A stretch of DNA of 64,000 nucleotides from Acidipropionibacterium acidipropionici (lineage in GTDB: Bacteria; Actinomycetota; Actinomycetes; Propionibacteriales; Propionibacteriaceae). The stretch is from positions 1,765,551-1,829,550 of the forward strand of contig NZ_CP013126.1 of the NCBI RefSeq assembly GCF_001441165.1, in the 5' to 3' direction. Positions within the stretch are counted from its first letter, which is position 1. The number at the start of each line of letters is the position of its first letter. The position numbers and the translations under genes are program-made. Under the pieces are notes generated by a model, which worked only from the letters and a program-made list of their open reading frames with translations, was not told the origin of the DNA and searched no databases. Positions 45,313 to 54,213 of the stretch are shown one piece after another.

Positions 45313-45900
45313 TCAACCCGGCAGGGTCTCGCCGGTGATGAGCACATCGGCGAGTGCCTGCGGCCGGTGACGGATCCGGTGCAGTTCCTCCTGGACAGCC
45401 CACAGCGCCCACCACGGCGCGAACATCTCCCCGTCACGGGCCAGCGCGCGGCGCCTGCGGGTGGCGACGTCCACCTCGATCCAGATGGTGGTGGTCGCCA
45501 GGGCCGCCGACGCCGGGGTGAGGGCGCCGCAGGCCTCGACCAGAACCGGCTCGTCGGGGTCGAGGAGGCGCCGCTCACCGGGGGCGTCCGCCTGCCAGTC
45601 CCACATTCGGTACCCCGGGTCGTGGGCCGCCAGGATCTGCTCGGGAATCACCGTCCAGGCGGCCGACAGCCCCAGCCAGCCGGGATAGAAGTCGTCGTGG
45701 ACCAGCTGCCAGGCGCTCCCGGATGCGGCCTCCAGCTCCCCGGCCAGCCGATTCGCCAAGGTGGTCTTGCCCGAGCCGGAGCCGCCGTCGACGATCACCA
45801 CCGGCCGGGCGGCGCCGGCGTCGGTCAGAATCCGTTCGGCGAGAACGGCCAGCAGATCAGGACGATCGGGGGAGACGGCGATGGGCACGGGGCTCATCAT
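45313..45900 (-). CDS. Small P-loop kinase (uridine kinase/(d)NK-like)
   Basis: A 195-residue NTPase. Walker A is GGSGSGKT (39-46), with a DDFYPGWLGL region near 70 that corresponds to the substrate-binding DDFY of uridine kinases. Later come WDWQADAPGERR, and a Walker-B-like strand VLVEACGALTP. An ATPase-lid Arg stretch follows (DVATRRRRALARDGEMF). The substrate is a nucleoside or similar small alcohol by family. Start at 45900 (ATGATG; 45897 also possible). It diverges from the thiamine operon; its 5' end lies just upstream of the TPP riboswitch on the opposite strand. Confidence 0.8.
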   Translation of the reverse strand: MMSPVPIAVSPDRPDLLAVLAERILTDAGAARPVVIVDGGSGSGKTTLANRLAGELEAASGSAWQLVHDDFYPGWLGLSAAWTVIPEQILAAHDPGYRMWDWQADAPGERRLLDPDEPVLVEACGALTPASAALATTTIWIEVDVATRRRRALARDGEMFAPWWALWAVQEELHRIRHRPQALADVLITGETLPG

Positions 45901-45930
45901 GCCCGACAGTGAACCCGACTCCTGCGGGCA

Positions 45931-45959
45931 GTGATAGGACGGCGTCCCACTGGTATGGT
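45931..45959 (+). promoter_or_regulatory. Possible promoter of the thiamine operon
   Basis: GTGATA (45931-45936) and TATGGT (45954-45959) are separated by 17 bases and lie just before the riboswitch, where the promoter is expected. Each matches consensus at 4 of 6 positions. Confidence 0.35.
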
Positions 45960-45968
45960 CGTGGCCGT

Positions 45969-46066
45969 CGACAGGGGAGCGAGCAATCGCTGAGAGTGCC
46001 CATCGTGGGCAGACCCTCGAACCTGATCCGGGCCTCCAGCGGGAGGGCGATACCGGCGTAGGGAGT
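45969..46066 (+). promoter_or_regulatory. TPP riboswitch (THI element)
   Basis: The conserved THI-box landmarks occur in order: ACAGGGGAGC, then GCTGAGAGTGCC, then ACCCTCGAACCTGATCCGG, and last TACCGGCGTAGGGA. The element ends about 50 bases before thiB. Binding of thiamine pyrophosphate would turn the transporter genes off. The sequence GAGTCGAG downstream and the GGAGGAT ribosome-binding site suggest translational control, as usual in actinobacteria. Confidence 0.93.
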
Positions 46067-46118
46067 CGAGCACCTCTCCGGGCCACGAGCCCAGCCCCTC
46101 CTTGCAACAGGAGGATCC

Positions 46119-47192
46119 ATGTTCCACCACCGCAGGCGCCATGCAGGTCTGGCGCTGCTGGTCACCGCCGCACTCGCACTGGCAGCGTGCGGCTCCTCGG
46201 GCTCCGGGAGCGGGGCCACAGCGTCGCAGACCCCCTCCAAGGAGGTCACCGTCATCACCCACGACTCCTGGAATATGAGCAAGGACGTCGTCGCCGAGTT
46301 CACGAAGAAGACCGGCTACACGCCCAAGTTCGTCGCTCAGGGAGACGCCGGCGCCGTCGTCAACCAGCTCGTGCTCACCAAGAACTCCCCGCTGGGCGAC
46401 GTCGTCTTCGGCATCGACAACACCTTCTCCAGCCGCGCCATCGACGCCGGCGTCATCGATCCCTACACCTCCAAGGCCCTGCCCGCCTCGGCCAAGGAGG
46501 CCGCGAAGGCCACCGAGAACACGCTGACGCCGATCGACCAGGGCGATGTGTGCGTCAACGCCGATGACGCCTGGTTCGCCTCCAAGAAGCTCGCCAAGCC
46601 CACCAGCCTCGACGACCTCACCGAACCCGCCTACAAGAACCTGCTCGTCGTGCCCAGCCCCGCCACCTCATCGCCGGGCATGTCCTTCCTGGCCGCGACC
46701 GTCGGCGCCAAGGGGGAGTCCGGGTGGAAGGGCTACTGGTCCAAGCTGAAGAGCAACGGCGTGAAGGTCGACAAGGGCTGGGAGGACGCCTATAACGTCG
46801 ACTTCTCCGGTGGCGAGGGCAAGGGCGCCTACCCGCTGGTGCTGTCCTACTCCACCTCGCCGGCCTTCACCATCAGCAAGGACGGAAAGACGTCGTCCAC
46901 CTCGGCGCTGCTGAACACCTGCTTCCGCCAGACCGAGTACGCCGGGGTCATCAAGGGCGCGAAGAACACCGCCGGGGCCAAGGCCTTCATCGACTTCCTG
47001 CTCTCCAAGGACGCCCAGGCCGACATCCCCGGCCAGATGTACATGTACCCCATCGACTCCACCGTGAAACTGCCGGCCGAGTGGACGAAGTTCGCCCCGC
47101 TGGCGGACAAGCCCTTCACCGTCGATCCGCAGACCCTCGCCAAGAACCGCAGCACGTGGGTCAAGGAGTGGACGGCCACCGTCCAGGGCTGA
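46119..47192 (+). CDS. thiB: Thiamine ABC transporter substrate-binding lipoprotein
   Basis: A 357-residue exported lipoprotein. The signal peptide ends in a lipobox LAAC (Cys near 28), followed by a Gly/Ser spacer. The mature part is a periplasmic-binding-protein type 2 fold with TbpA/ThiB features: EVTVITHDSWNMSKDVVAEF, then GDVVFGIDNTFSSRA, and VINYDD-like substrate regions near VCVNADDAWF. It captures thiamine outside the membrane. It follows a TPP riboswitch and precedes the permease and ATPase of the same system, which strongly supports the assignment. Confidence 0.95.
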   Translation: MFHHRRRHAGLALLVTAALALAACGSSGSGSGATASQTPSKEVTVITHDSWNMSKDVVAEFTKKTGYTPKFVAQGDAGAVVNQLVLTKNSPLGDVVFGIDNTFSSRAIDAGVIDPYTSKALPASAKEAAKATENTLTPIDQGDVCVNADDAWFASKKLAKPTSLDDLTEPAYKNLLVVPSPATSSPGMSFLAATVGAKGESGWKGYWSKLKSNGVKVDKGWEDAYNVDFSGGEGKGAYPLVLSYSTSPAFTISKDGKTSSTSALLNTCFRQTEYAGVIKGAKNTAGAKAFIDFLLSKDAQADIPGQMYMYPIDSTVKLPAEWTKFAPLADKPFTVDPQTLAKNRSTWVKEWTATVQG

Positions 47193-47229
47193 GATCCGAG
47201 ATGCCGACACGTATGAGACACCGGTCAGG

Positions 47230-48930
47230 ATGAGCGGTGACGTGAGAGCCGCGACCCGCCGGCAGCCGCATTCCGGGCGCACCGGAATGCGGCTGTGGCG
47301 CGCCTGCTGGGTGCTCGCCGGGGCGGTGGCACTGGGGTTCCTGGTGATCTTCTTCGCCGCCCCCGCCGCCAACCTCATCGCCAAGGGATTCGTCGACGAG
47401 GCCGGCAACCCCACCTGGCAGGTGATGGCGTCGACCTTCGAGTCCTCACGCACCTGGCGGATCATCCGCTTCACCCTCGGCCAGGCGGGGCTGGGAACCG
47501 CCCTGTGCCTGCTGCTCGGCATCCCCGGCGCCCACCTGTTGTACCGGGTGCGCTGGCCGGGCAGGACTGTTGCCCGCGGCCTGGTGTCGGTGCCCTTCGT
47601 GCTGCCGACCGTCGTGGTCGGCGTGGCCTTCCGCACCCTGCTGGCCTCCAACGGCCGGCTGGGATTCCTCGGCCTGGACGGATCCTGGCAGGCCATCACC
47701 GCCGCCCTGGTGTTCTTCAACTACTCGGTGGTGGTGCGCACCGTCGGGTCCACCTGGTCGCAGCTGGATCCGCGGCGCGGCGAGGCCGCCGCGGCTCTGG
47801 GGGCCTCGCCGGCCCGGGTGTTCCGCACTGTCACGCTGCCGGCCCTGGGCCCGGCCATCGCCTCGGCGGCATCGGTGGTGTTCCTGTTCTGCGCCTCGGC
47901 CTTCGGCGTGGTGCTCGTGATGGGCGGCACGAAGTACTCCACCCTGGAGACCGAGATCTACCTGCAGACCGTCGAGTTCCTCGACCTGCCCACCGCCTCC
48001 TCACTGGCTATCGTCCAGCTGCTCGTCGTGGCGCTGTGCCTCTACCTGTCGGGGTGCGCCCAGCACCGCATGCAGCGCAGTCTGGGCAGCGCGACGCCGC
48101 GGCTGCTGCCGTTCCGCCCGCGACGCGATCTGGGACCGGCCCTCCTCACCGTGCTGGTGGCCGTGCTGCTTCTGCTCGCGCCGGTGCTGACCCTCGTGGA
48201 GCGCTCGTTGCGTGTCGGAGAGAACTGGTCGCTGGGCAACTACCGGGCGCTGGGCGGGGTGGGCGACTCCGGGATGATCGTCAGCGTCTGGCAGGCCCTC
48301 GGCAACTCGTTGACGACGGCCGTCCAGGCCACCGTGCTGGCGGTGGGGCTGGGTGTCATCGTGGCGCTGCTGCTCTCGCGGCGTCCGGCGTCACGCTGGG
48401 GCCGGGCCGGGAGATCGCTGGCCGACGGGCTGTTCATGCTGCCGCTGGGGGTCTCGGCGGTCACCGTGGGATTCGGATTCCTCATCACCCTGGACCGCCC
48501 GCCGCTGGACCTGCGCAGCTCCCCGATCCTGGTGCCGATAGCCCAGGCGATGGTGGCGATCCCCCTGGTGGTAAGGGTGCTGCTGCCCTCGGTGAGGGGC
48601 ATCGATCCGCGCCAGCAGGAGGCGGCCGCCGCCCTCGGCGCGGCGCCGTGGCGGGTGCTGGGCACCATCGACCTGCCGGTGCTGGGACGCGGTCTCGGGC
48701 TGGCCGTCGGATTCGCCTTCTCCACCTCACTGGGTGAGTTCGGGGCGACGTCGTTCCTGTCGCGGCCCGACCACATGACCCTGCCGGTGGCGATCGGCCG
48801 GCTGATCTCCCAGCCCGGGGCGCAGAACTACGGCATGGCGATGGCGGCGTCGGTGATCCTGGCGGCGATGACCGTGATCGTGATGAGTGTGGCCGAGACG
48901 ATGAGGCCTGGAGAGGTGACGCCATGGTGA
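47230..48930 (+). CDS. thiP: Thiamine ABC transporter permease (two permease domains)
   Basis: A 566-residue membrane protein with two tandem ABC permease domains, about 12 segments in all, the ThiP layout. Each half has an EAA loop: GEAAAALGASPARVFRTVTLPAL near residue 185 (quoted in part) and QEAAAALGAAPWRVLGTIDLPVL near 465. The ATG at 47230 lies 37 bases after thiB. Its 3' end overlaps the ATPase gene by 7 bases. Confidence 0.94.
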   Translation: MSGDVRAATRRQPHSGRTGMRLWRACWVLAGAVALGFLVIFFAAPAANLIAKGFVDEAGNPTWQVMASTFESSRTWRIIRFTLGQAGLGTALCLLLGIPGAHLLYRVRWPGRTVARGLVSVPFVLPTVVVGVAFRTLLASNGRLGFLGLDGSWQAITAALVFFNYSVVVRTVGSTWSQLDPRRGEAAAALGASPARVFRTVTLPALGPAIASAASVVFLFCASAFGVVLVMGGTKYSTLETEIYLQTVEFLDLPTASSLAIVQLLVVALCLYLSGCAQHRMQRSLGSATPRLLPFRPRRDLGPALLTVLVAVLLLLAPVLTLVERSLRVGENWSLGNYRALGGVGDSGMIVSVWQALGNSLTTAVQATVLAVGLGVIVALLLSRRPASRWGRAGRSLADGLFMLPLGVSAVTVGFGFLITLDRPPLDLRSSPILVPIAQAMVAIPLVVRVLLPSVRGIDPRQQEAAAALGAAPWRVLGTIDLPVLGRGLGLAVGFAFSTSLGEFGATSFLSRPDHMTLPVAIGRLISQPGAQNYGMAMAASVILAAMTVIVMSVAETMRPGEVTPW

Positions 48931-49949
48931 GTGAGTCCCGGGGACTGTCGGTCGAGAACCTGACCGTGATCTATGAGCCCGGCGCCGCCCCCGCCGTCGA
49001 CGCCGTGTCCCTGGACGTGGTCCCCGGGCAGATCGTGGCCCTGCTGGGCGCCTCGGGCTCGGGCAAGTCCTCGCTGCTGCGCGCGGTCGCCGGGCTGGTG
49101 AGACCGTCATCGGGGGCCGTGCGGTGGAACGGTGCCGACGTCGGCGGGGTACCGGTGCACCGGCGCGGCTTCGGGCTGATGTTCCAGGACGGGCAGCTGT
49201 TCCCGCACCGCAGCGTCGCCGGAAACATCGGCTACGCGCTCAACCACCTGCCGCGGGCCCGACGCCGTGCCCGGGTGGCAGAACTGCTCGAACTGGTCGG
49301 GCTGGAGGGCTACGGCGAGCGGGCCGTCTCGCAGATCTCCGGGGGTCAGGCCCAACGGGTGGCGTTGGCCAGATCGCTGGCCGCAGAGCCCCGGCTGCTG
49401 CTGCTCGACGAGCCGCTGTCCAGCCTCGACAAGGCGCTGCGCTCCCGGCTGGCCTCCGACATCCGGGCGATGGTCACGGCCACCGGCACGACCACGGTGC
49501 ATGTCACCCACGACCAGGACGAGGCCTTCGCGGTCGCCGATCTGGTCGGCGTCATGGAGGACGGTCGACTCGTCCAGCTCGATGCTCCGGCTGCGCTGTG
49601 GAGCCATCCCGCCGATGCCGGGGTGGTGGAGCTGCTGGGCCAGGGGCCGGTACTGGGCTCCGAGCAGATGGAGGCATGGTTCGGGGTGACGGCATCGGGT
49701 GAGGCCGCGCTGGCGCCCGGATCCCTGGTCGCTGAGGGGCCGGCGTCGGGATCGACGGGCCTGGAGGCCGAGGTGGTGGCCTCCCGCTTCGCCCGAGGCA
49801 GCACGGAGCTGGAGGTGCGGCTGCCCGACGGGCGGACCGCCGAGGCCGGCGCCGACATGGAGCATCGGCCCGGGGACCGGGTCCGCGTCTCGGTGCGGCC
49901 GGACGCGCTGGTCCGGCTGGGCACGCCGTCGAGTCATCACGGCCAGTAG
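48924..49949 (+). CDS. thiQ: Thiamine ABC transporter ATPase
   Basis: A 341-residue ABC ATPase. Walker A is GASGSGKS (42-49), the signature is ISGGQAQRVALARSLA, and Walker B LLLLDEPLSSLD is followed by the switch VTHDQDEA. A C-terminal regulatory, TOBE-like domain (about 250-335) makes it longer than enterobacterial ThiQ and more like Fe3+/spermidine ATPases. Role is set by the operon with thiB and thiP under a TPP riboswitch. Confidence 0.92.
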   Translation: MVSESRGLSVENLTVIYEPGAAPAVDAVSLDVVPGQIVALLGASGSGKSSLLRAVAGLVRPSSGAVRWNGADVGGVPVHRRGFGLMFQDGQLFPHRSVAGNIGYALNHLPRARRRARVAELLELVGLEGYGERAVSQISGGQAQRVALARSLAAEPRLLLLDEPLSSLDKALRSRLASDIRAMVTATGTTTVHVTHDQDEAFAVADLVGVMEDGRLVQLDAPAALWSHPADAGVVELLGQGPVLGSEQMEAWFGVTASGEAALAPGSLVAEGPASGSTGLEAEVVASRFARGSTELEVRLPDGRTAEAGADMEHRPGDRVRVSVRPDALVRLGTPSSHHGQ

Positions 49950-49994
49950 CGCCCCAGTCCAGCGGAGCTGATGGCGGCGTCGTAGCGTCGGGGC

Positions 49995-50834
49995 ATGAGC
50001 GATACGACAGGGGGGACTGAACAGCGTCCTGGCTTTCCCACCAGTGGGCCCGCGGCGCAGGTGGCCATCGACGACTTCCCGCAGGCGTGGCGTGAGGTCA
50101 TCGAGTCCGCGCCGGATGTCTCCGGGTCCCCGGTCCTCGGCGCACCGGTGCGCTACGACCACGACGGCACCGCCTGCGAGGGGTACCTCGCATGGAAGCC
50201 CGCCTACATCTCCGCCGAGCACCCGCGCCCTGCGGTGATGCTCGTCCACGACTGGTTCGGGGTGGGGGTCAATATTCAGGCGCGGGCGGTGATGGCCGCC
50301 CGGCTGGGCTATGTGGCCTTCGCCCCCGACGTGTACGGGGCGGGCGAGCGCCCCACCACCTCGGAGGAGGCCGCATCGGCGGCCCAGCCGTTCTATGACG
50401 ACCTGGCACTGTTCCGCGGTCGCCTTGAGGCCGGGCTGGGATGGCTCGCCACCCAGCCCGAGGTCGACGCCGGCAGCATCGCCGCGGCCGGCTACTGCTT
50501 CGGCGGCACCGGAGTGCTGAAACTGGCCCGTACCGGCGCCGACCTGCGCGGCGTCGCGCCCATTCATGGCCGGCTGCTCTCCCACGAACCCTCAGACGCC
50601 GGCCAGATCCGGGGCAAGGTGCTCATCCTCGCCGGCGGTGACGACCCGGTCAGCCCGGACTCGGCGCTGCTGGCCGTCCTCAATGAGCTGCGCGACGCCG
50701 GGGTGGACTGGGAGCTGGACATGTACGGCGGTGCGCCCCACGCCTACACCATCGCCGGGGCGCCGTCATTCCGGGCCGAGGCGGATCGGCGGACCTGGCT
50801 CAGCCTCACCGACTTCCTGTCCCGAGTGCTCTGA
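49995..50834 (+). CDS. Dienelactone hydrolase family protein
   Basis: A 279-residue alpha/beta-hydrolase. The nucleophile elbow is GYCFGG (Cys near 169), as in dienelactone hydrolases. The Asp of the triad falls in LAGGDDPVSPDS and the His in GGAPHAYT. The first 45 residues are an extra polar segment. Substrate unknown; the family cleaves lactones and small esters. Single gene 45 bases after thiQ, followed by a large nested palindrome. Confidence 0.88.
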   Translation: MSDTTGGTEQRPGFPTSGPAAQVAIDDFPQAWREVIESAPDVSGSPVLGAPVRYDHDGTACEGYLAWKPAYISAEHPRPAVMLVHDWFGVGVNIQARAVMAARLGYVAFAPDVYGAGERPTTSEEAASAAQPFYDDLALFRGRLEAGLGWLATQPEVDAGSIAAAGYCFGGTGVLKLARTGADLRGVAPIHGRLLSHEPSDAGQIRGKVLILAGGDDPVSPDSALLAVLNELRDAGVDWELDMYGGAPHAYTIAGAPSFRAEADRRTWLSLTDFLSRVL

Positions 50835-50870
50835 GACCGGGTGTCGTGAGTCGGGAGCTCTGATTCATGG

Positions 50871-50942
50871 GACGGATTTCCCGCTCAACGGGCCATTTCG
50901 TCGCCATGGGGACGAAACCCCCCGTTGAGCGGGAAATCCGTC
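50871..50942. terminator. Nested perfect palindrome between convergent genes
   Basis: Outer arms 50871-50892 and 50921-50942 are perfectly complementary over 22 bp. Within the 28-base spacer a second perfect 7-bp stem forms (50896-50902 and 50911-50917). It ends 4 bases before the mutY stop and can terminate both the hydrolase and mutY transcripts. Its size is also compatible with a mobile palindromic element. Confidence 0.75.
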
Positions 50943-50945
50943 TCG

Positions 50946-51842
50946 TCACAGTCTCAACACGGACCCCTCGCGGTGGATGAGGCCGTCGTCGAGCAGGGTT
51001 CCCAGGCACTTCTCGGCCTGGTGACGCTTGGGCCAGGCCTCCAGCGCCACCTCCACCTCGACGCCGCCAGCACTGTTGCGCACCAGGTCCAGGATCACCC
51101 CGCGGCACTGCCGGTCGGTGCCCTTCCACGCCTGCCCGCGCCGGACCGGCGCGCCGTCGGTCGGTTTCCCAGCCTCCAGCCAGCGGCAGTGGCCGGCCAC
51201 CGGGCAGGACTCGCACAGGGGCGCCCGGGCCACGCAGACCAGCGCCCCCAGCTCCATCGAGGAGACCGCCCAGCGCGCCGCATCGTCGTCAGACTCCGGC
51301 AGCCACTTCGCCGCCAGATCCCGGTCGGCGCGCGATGTCGCCGAACCGCAGTTGGCCACCCCGGTCTCCACCCGGGCCAGCACCCGGCGCACATTGGTGT
51401 CCAGCACCGCCGCCCGGCCACCGAAGGCGAAGGACACCACCGCAGCGGCGGTGTAGTCGCCGATCCCCGGCAGCTCGATGAGCTCCGCGTAGGTCGAGGG
51501 CACGACGCCGTCGAACCGCTCGGCGATCGCCACCGCGGCCGCATGCAGCCGCAGCGCCCGGCGCGGATATCCCAGCCGTCCCCAGGCGGCCACCGCGGCG
51601 CCGGCTTCTTCCTCGGCCAGATCGTCGGGGGTGGGCCAGCGACCCATCCACTCGGTCCACGGCCCCACGACGCGCGACATCGGCGTCTGCTGGCTCATCA
51701 CCTCGCTGACCAGCACACCCCATGCCGTGGTGCCCGGGCGGCGCCATGGCAGATCGCGGCCGTGCTCGCCGTACCAGGCCGAGCAGGCCGCGATCACCTG
51801 TGCGCGTTCATTCCGGGTGAACGGCGCGATGCTGATGGCCAA
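50946..51842 (-). CDS. mutY: A/G-specific adenine glycosylase
   Basis: A 298-residue HhH-GPD base-excision repair enzyme that removes A mispaired with 8-oxoG. The catalytic Glu47 lies in VSEVMSQQT, the helix-hairpin-helix LPGIGDYTAAAV is near 124-135, and Asp148 is in VLDTNVRR. The 4Fe-4S cysteines are C203, C210, C213 and C219. It is shorter than E. coli MutY; the C-terminal NUDIX-like 8-oxoG reader is reduced to about 75 residues. Its start lies 362 bases inside no other gene and 4 bases separate its 5' side from hemL's end, so it is probably read from the hem operon. Confidence 0.93.
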   Translation of the reverse strand: MAISIAPFTRNERAQVIAACSAWYGEHGRDLPWRRPGTTAWGVLVSEVMSQQTPMSRVVGPWTEWMGRWPTPDDLAEEEAGAAVAAWGRLGYPRRALRLHAAAVAIAERFDGVVPSTYAELIELPGIGDYTAAAVVSFAFGGRAAVLDTNVRRVLARVETGVANCGSATSRADRDLAAKWLPESDDDAARWAVSSMELGALVCVARAPLCESCPVAGHCRWLEAGKPTDGAPVRRGQAWKGTDRQCRGVILDLVRNSAGGVEVEVALEAWPKRHQAEKCLGTLLDDGLIHREGSVLRL

Positions 51843-51845
51843 GCC

Positions 51846-53162
51846 TCAGCCGATCACCTTCGCCGCCGCCGCGGCCGCGCCCGGCAGCGCGTCGGAGAAC
51901 ACCTGAAGGGCCTGATCGTCGTGGGCGTCGGAGAGGAACCAGGCCTCGAAGCAGCTCGGCGGCAGGTTCACCCCGGCGTCCAGCATGGAGTGGAAGAAGG
52001 CCGTGTAGGCCTCGGCGTTCTGCGCCTGGGCCTGGTCATAATCGGCCACCCCGTCGCGTGCCGGAGCCTCGCCCATGAAGACGCTGAACAGATTAGAGGC
52101 GTTGTTGATGACGAAGGGCACCCCGGCGGCTCCCAGCCCCTCGGCCAGCACCTGCCGGTACTGCTCGGAGCGGTCGTCGAGGCGCTGGTAGACGTCGTCG
52201 GTGGCCAGCTGCAGGGTGCGCAGCCCGGCGATGGTCGCCAGCGGATTGCCCGACAGGGTCCCCGCCTGGTAGACGGGCCCGGTCGGCGCCAGCAGGTCCA
52301 TCACCTCGGCGCGCCCACCCAGGGCCGCCAGCGGCATGCCGCCGCCGACCACCTTGCCGAAGGTGAACAGGTCCGGCTCGTAGCTCTCGCCACGCTCCTG
52401 CTGGAACCCCCAGAACCCGGACGGCCCGCAACGGAACCCGGTGAGCACCTCGTCGATGATCATCATGGCGCCGTGCTCAGCGGTGATCCGCCGGATCGCC
52501 GCGTTGAACCCGGGCCTGGGAGGTACCACGCCCATGTTGGCCGCCGAGGCCTCCACGATGACCCCGGCGATCTCATCGCCACGAGCCTCGAAGGCGGCCT
52601 GCAGGGCCGCCTCGTCGTTGTAGGGCAGCACCAGGGTCGACGCCGTGATGCCGGCCGGCACGCCGGCCGAGCCGGGCAGTCCGGCGGTCGCCACACCGGA
52701 ACCGGCAGCGGCCAGCAGACCGTCGGAGTGGCCGTGGTAGTTACCGGCGAACTTGACCACCAGGTCGCGCCCGGTGGCGCCGCGGGCCAGCCGGATCGCC
52801 GTCATGGTGGCCTCGGTGCCAGTGGAGACGAAGCGCACCCGCTCGGCCGGCGCCACCCGGCGTCGCACCTCCTCGGCGAGCAGCGTCTCGGTGGCCGTCG
52901 GCGCCCCGAAGGACAGCCCCTTGGCGGCGGCGTTCTGCACCGCGGCGACCACCTCGGGGCGGGAGTGGCCCAGCAGCGCCGGGCCCCAGGTGCACACCAG
53001 GTCGAGGTAGCGGGTGCCCTCGGCGTCCCACAACCAGGGCCCGGACGCCTTCTCGATGAAGCGCGGCACCCCTCCCACCGATCCGTAGGCGCGGACGGGG
53101 GAGTCCACCCCTCCGGGGATGACGGACCTCGCCTCGTCGAAGAGTTCGGAGTTGGTGCTCAC
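51846..53162 (-). CDS. hemL: Glutamate-1-semialdehyde 2,1-aminomutase
   Basis: A 438-residue PLP enzyme that converts glutamate-1-semialdehyde to 5-aminolevulinate. The PLP lysine is K270 in TFGKVVGGGMP, with the D237 region IIDEVLTGFR and the phosphate-binding STGTEATMTAIRLAR block near 113-127. Length is normal. It is the last heme gene of the minus-strand set and follows hemB after 43 bases; mutY comes 3 bases after it. Confidence 0.97.
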   Translation of the reverse strand: MSTNSELFDEARSVIPGGVDSPVRAYGSVGGVPRFIEKASGPWLWDAEGTRYLDLVCTWGPALLGHSRPEVVAAVQNAAAKGLSFGAPTATETLLAEEVRRRVAPAERVRFVSTGTEATMTAIRLARGATGRDLVVKFAGNYHGHSDGLLAAAGSGVATAGLPGSAGVPAGITASTLVLPYNDEAALQAAFEARGDEIAGVIVEASAANMGVVPPRPGFNAAIRRITAEHGAMMIIDEVLTGFRCGPSGFWGFQQERGESYEPDLFTFGKVVGGGMPLAALGGRAEVMDLLAPTGPVYQAGTLSGNPLATIAGLRTLQLATDDVYQRLDDRSEQYRQVLAEGLGAAGVPFVINNASNLFSVFMGEAPARDGVADYDQAQAQNAEAYTAFFHSMLDAGVNLPPSCFEAWFLSDAHDDQALQVFSDALPGAAAAAAKVIG

Positions 53163-53205
53163 TGGTGTCCTTCCTGAAACCTGGAGATGGATGTCGGGCC
53201 CGCGC

Positions 53206-54213
53206 TCAGCGCAGCAGCCCGGCGGCCTCGATGGAGAAGTAGCTGAGGATGACGTCGGCGCCGGCCCTGGCGATCGACGTCAGCGACTCGACGATGCAGC
53301 GCTGCCGGTCGATCCAGCCGTTGGCGGCGGCGGCCTCCAGCATGGCGTACTCGCCGGAGACCTGGTAGGCGGCCACCGGCACCTGGGAGATCTCGGCGAC
53401 GTCGGAGAGCACGTCGAGGTAGTGGGAGGCGGGCTTGACCATCACCAGATCGGCCCCCTCGGCCAGATCCAGCAGGGTCTCCCGCAGCCCCTCGCGGCGG
53501 TTCGCAGGATCCTGCTGGTAGGCCTTGCGGTCGCCCTTCAGTGACGAGTTCACGGCTCCGCGGAAGGGCCCGAAGAAGGCCGAGGCGTACTTAGCGGAGT
53601 AGGCGAGGATCGAGACGTCGGTGAATCCCTCGGCGTCCAGGGCGTCGCGGATCACCGCGATCTGGCCGTCCATCATCCCCGAGGGGGAGACCATGTGCGC
53701 CCCGGCGCGGGCCTGGGACACCGCCATCTCGGCGTAGAGCGGCAGGGTCGCATCGTTGTCGACGGTGCCGTCGGGGCGCAGCGCCCCGCAGTGGCCGTGA
53801 TCGGTGAACTCGTCCAGACAGGTGTCGGCGCAGATCACCAGGTCGTCGCCGACGGCGTCGCGGACGGCCTCGATGCCCTTGTTGAGGATGCCCTCGGGAT
53901 TCCAGGCCTCCGATCCGATCTCGTCCTTGCGGGTCGGGACGCCGAACAGGTCGATGCCGCCGATACCGGCCTCCACACACTGCTCGGCGAGCTTCTTGAT
54001 GGACTCGGTGGTGTGCTGGTACTGGCCCGGCAGGGTGGTGATCTCGCGGGCCTCGTCGATCCCCTCGGCGACGAAGGCCGGCAGCATGAGCTGGGCGGGG
54101 GCGACGCGGGTCTCGGCGACCATCCGGCGCATCGCCGGGGTGGTGCGCAGCCGACGGGGACGATCCATCGGAACCAGGGCGGGGTTGAGGGTGCGGGCTG
54201 GCAGAGACGTCAT
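53206..54213 (-). CDS. hemB: Delta-aminolevulinic acid dehydratase (porphobilinogen synthase)
   Basis: A 335-residue enzyme that condenses two 5-aminolevulinates. The Schiff-base lysines are K208 ([15 protein letters not shown]) and K260 ([11 protein letters not shown]). The metal site reads C132-L-D134-E...C142, so one of the three zinc cysteines is replaced by Asp, a variant I recall from other actinobacteria. Start overlaps the hemD stop by 4 nt. Confidence 0.96.
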   Translation of the reverse strand: MTSLPARTLNPALVPMDRPRRLRTTPAMRRMVAETRVAPAQLMLPAFVAEGIDEAREITTLPGQYQHTTESIKKLAEQCVEAGIGGIDLFGVPTRKDEIGSEAWNPEGILNKGIEAVRDAVGDDLVICADTCLDEFTDHGHCGALRPDGTVDNDATLPLYAEMAVSQARAGAHMVSPSGMMDGQIAVIRDALDAEGFTDVSILAYSAKYASAFFGPFRGAVNSSLKGDRKAYQQDPANRREGLRETLLDLAEGADLVMVKPASHYLDVLSDVAEISQVPVAAYQVSGEYAMLEAAAANGWIDRQRCIVESLTSIARAGADVILSYFSIEAAGLLR

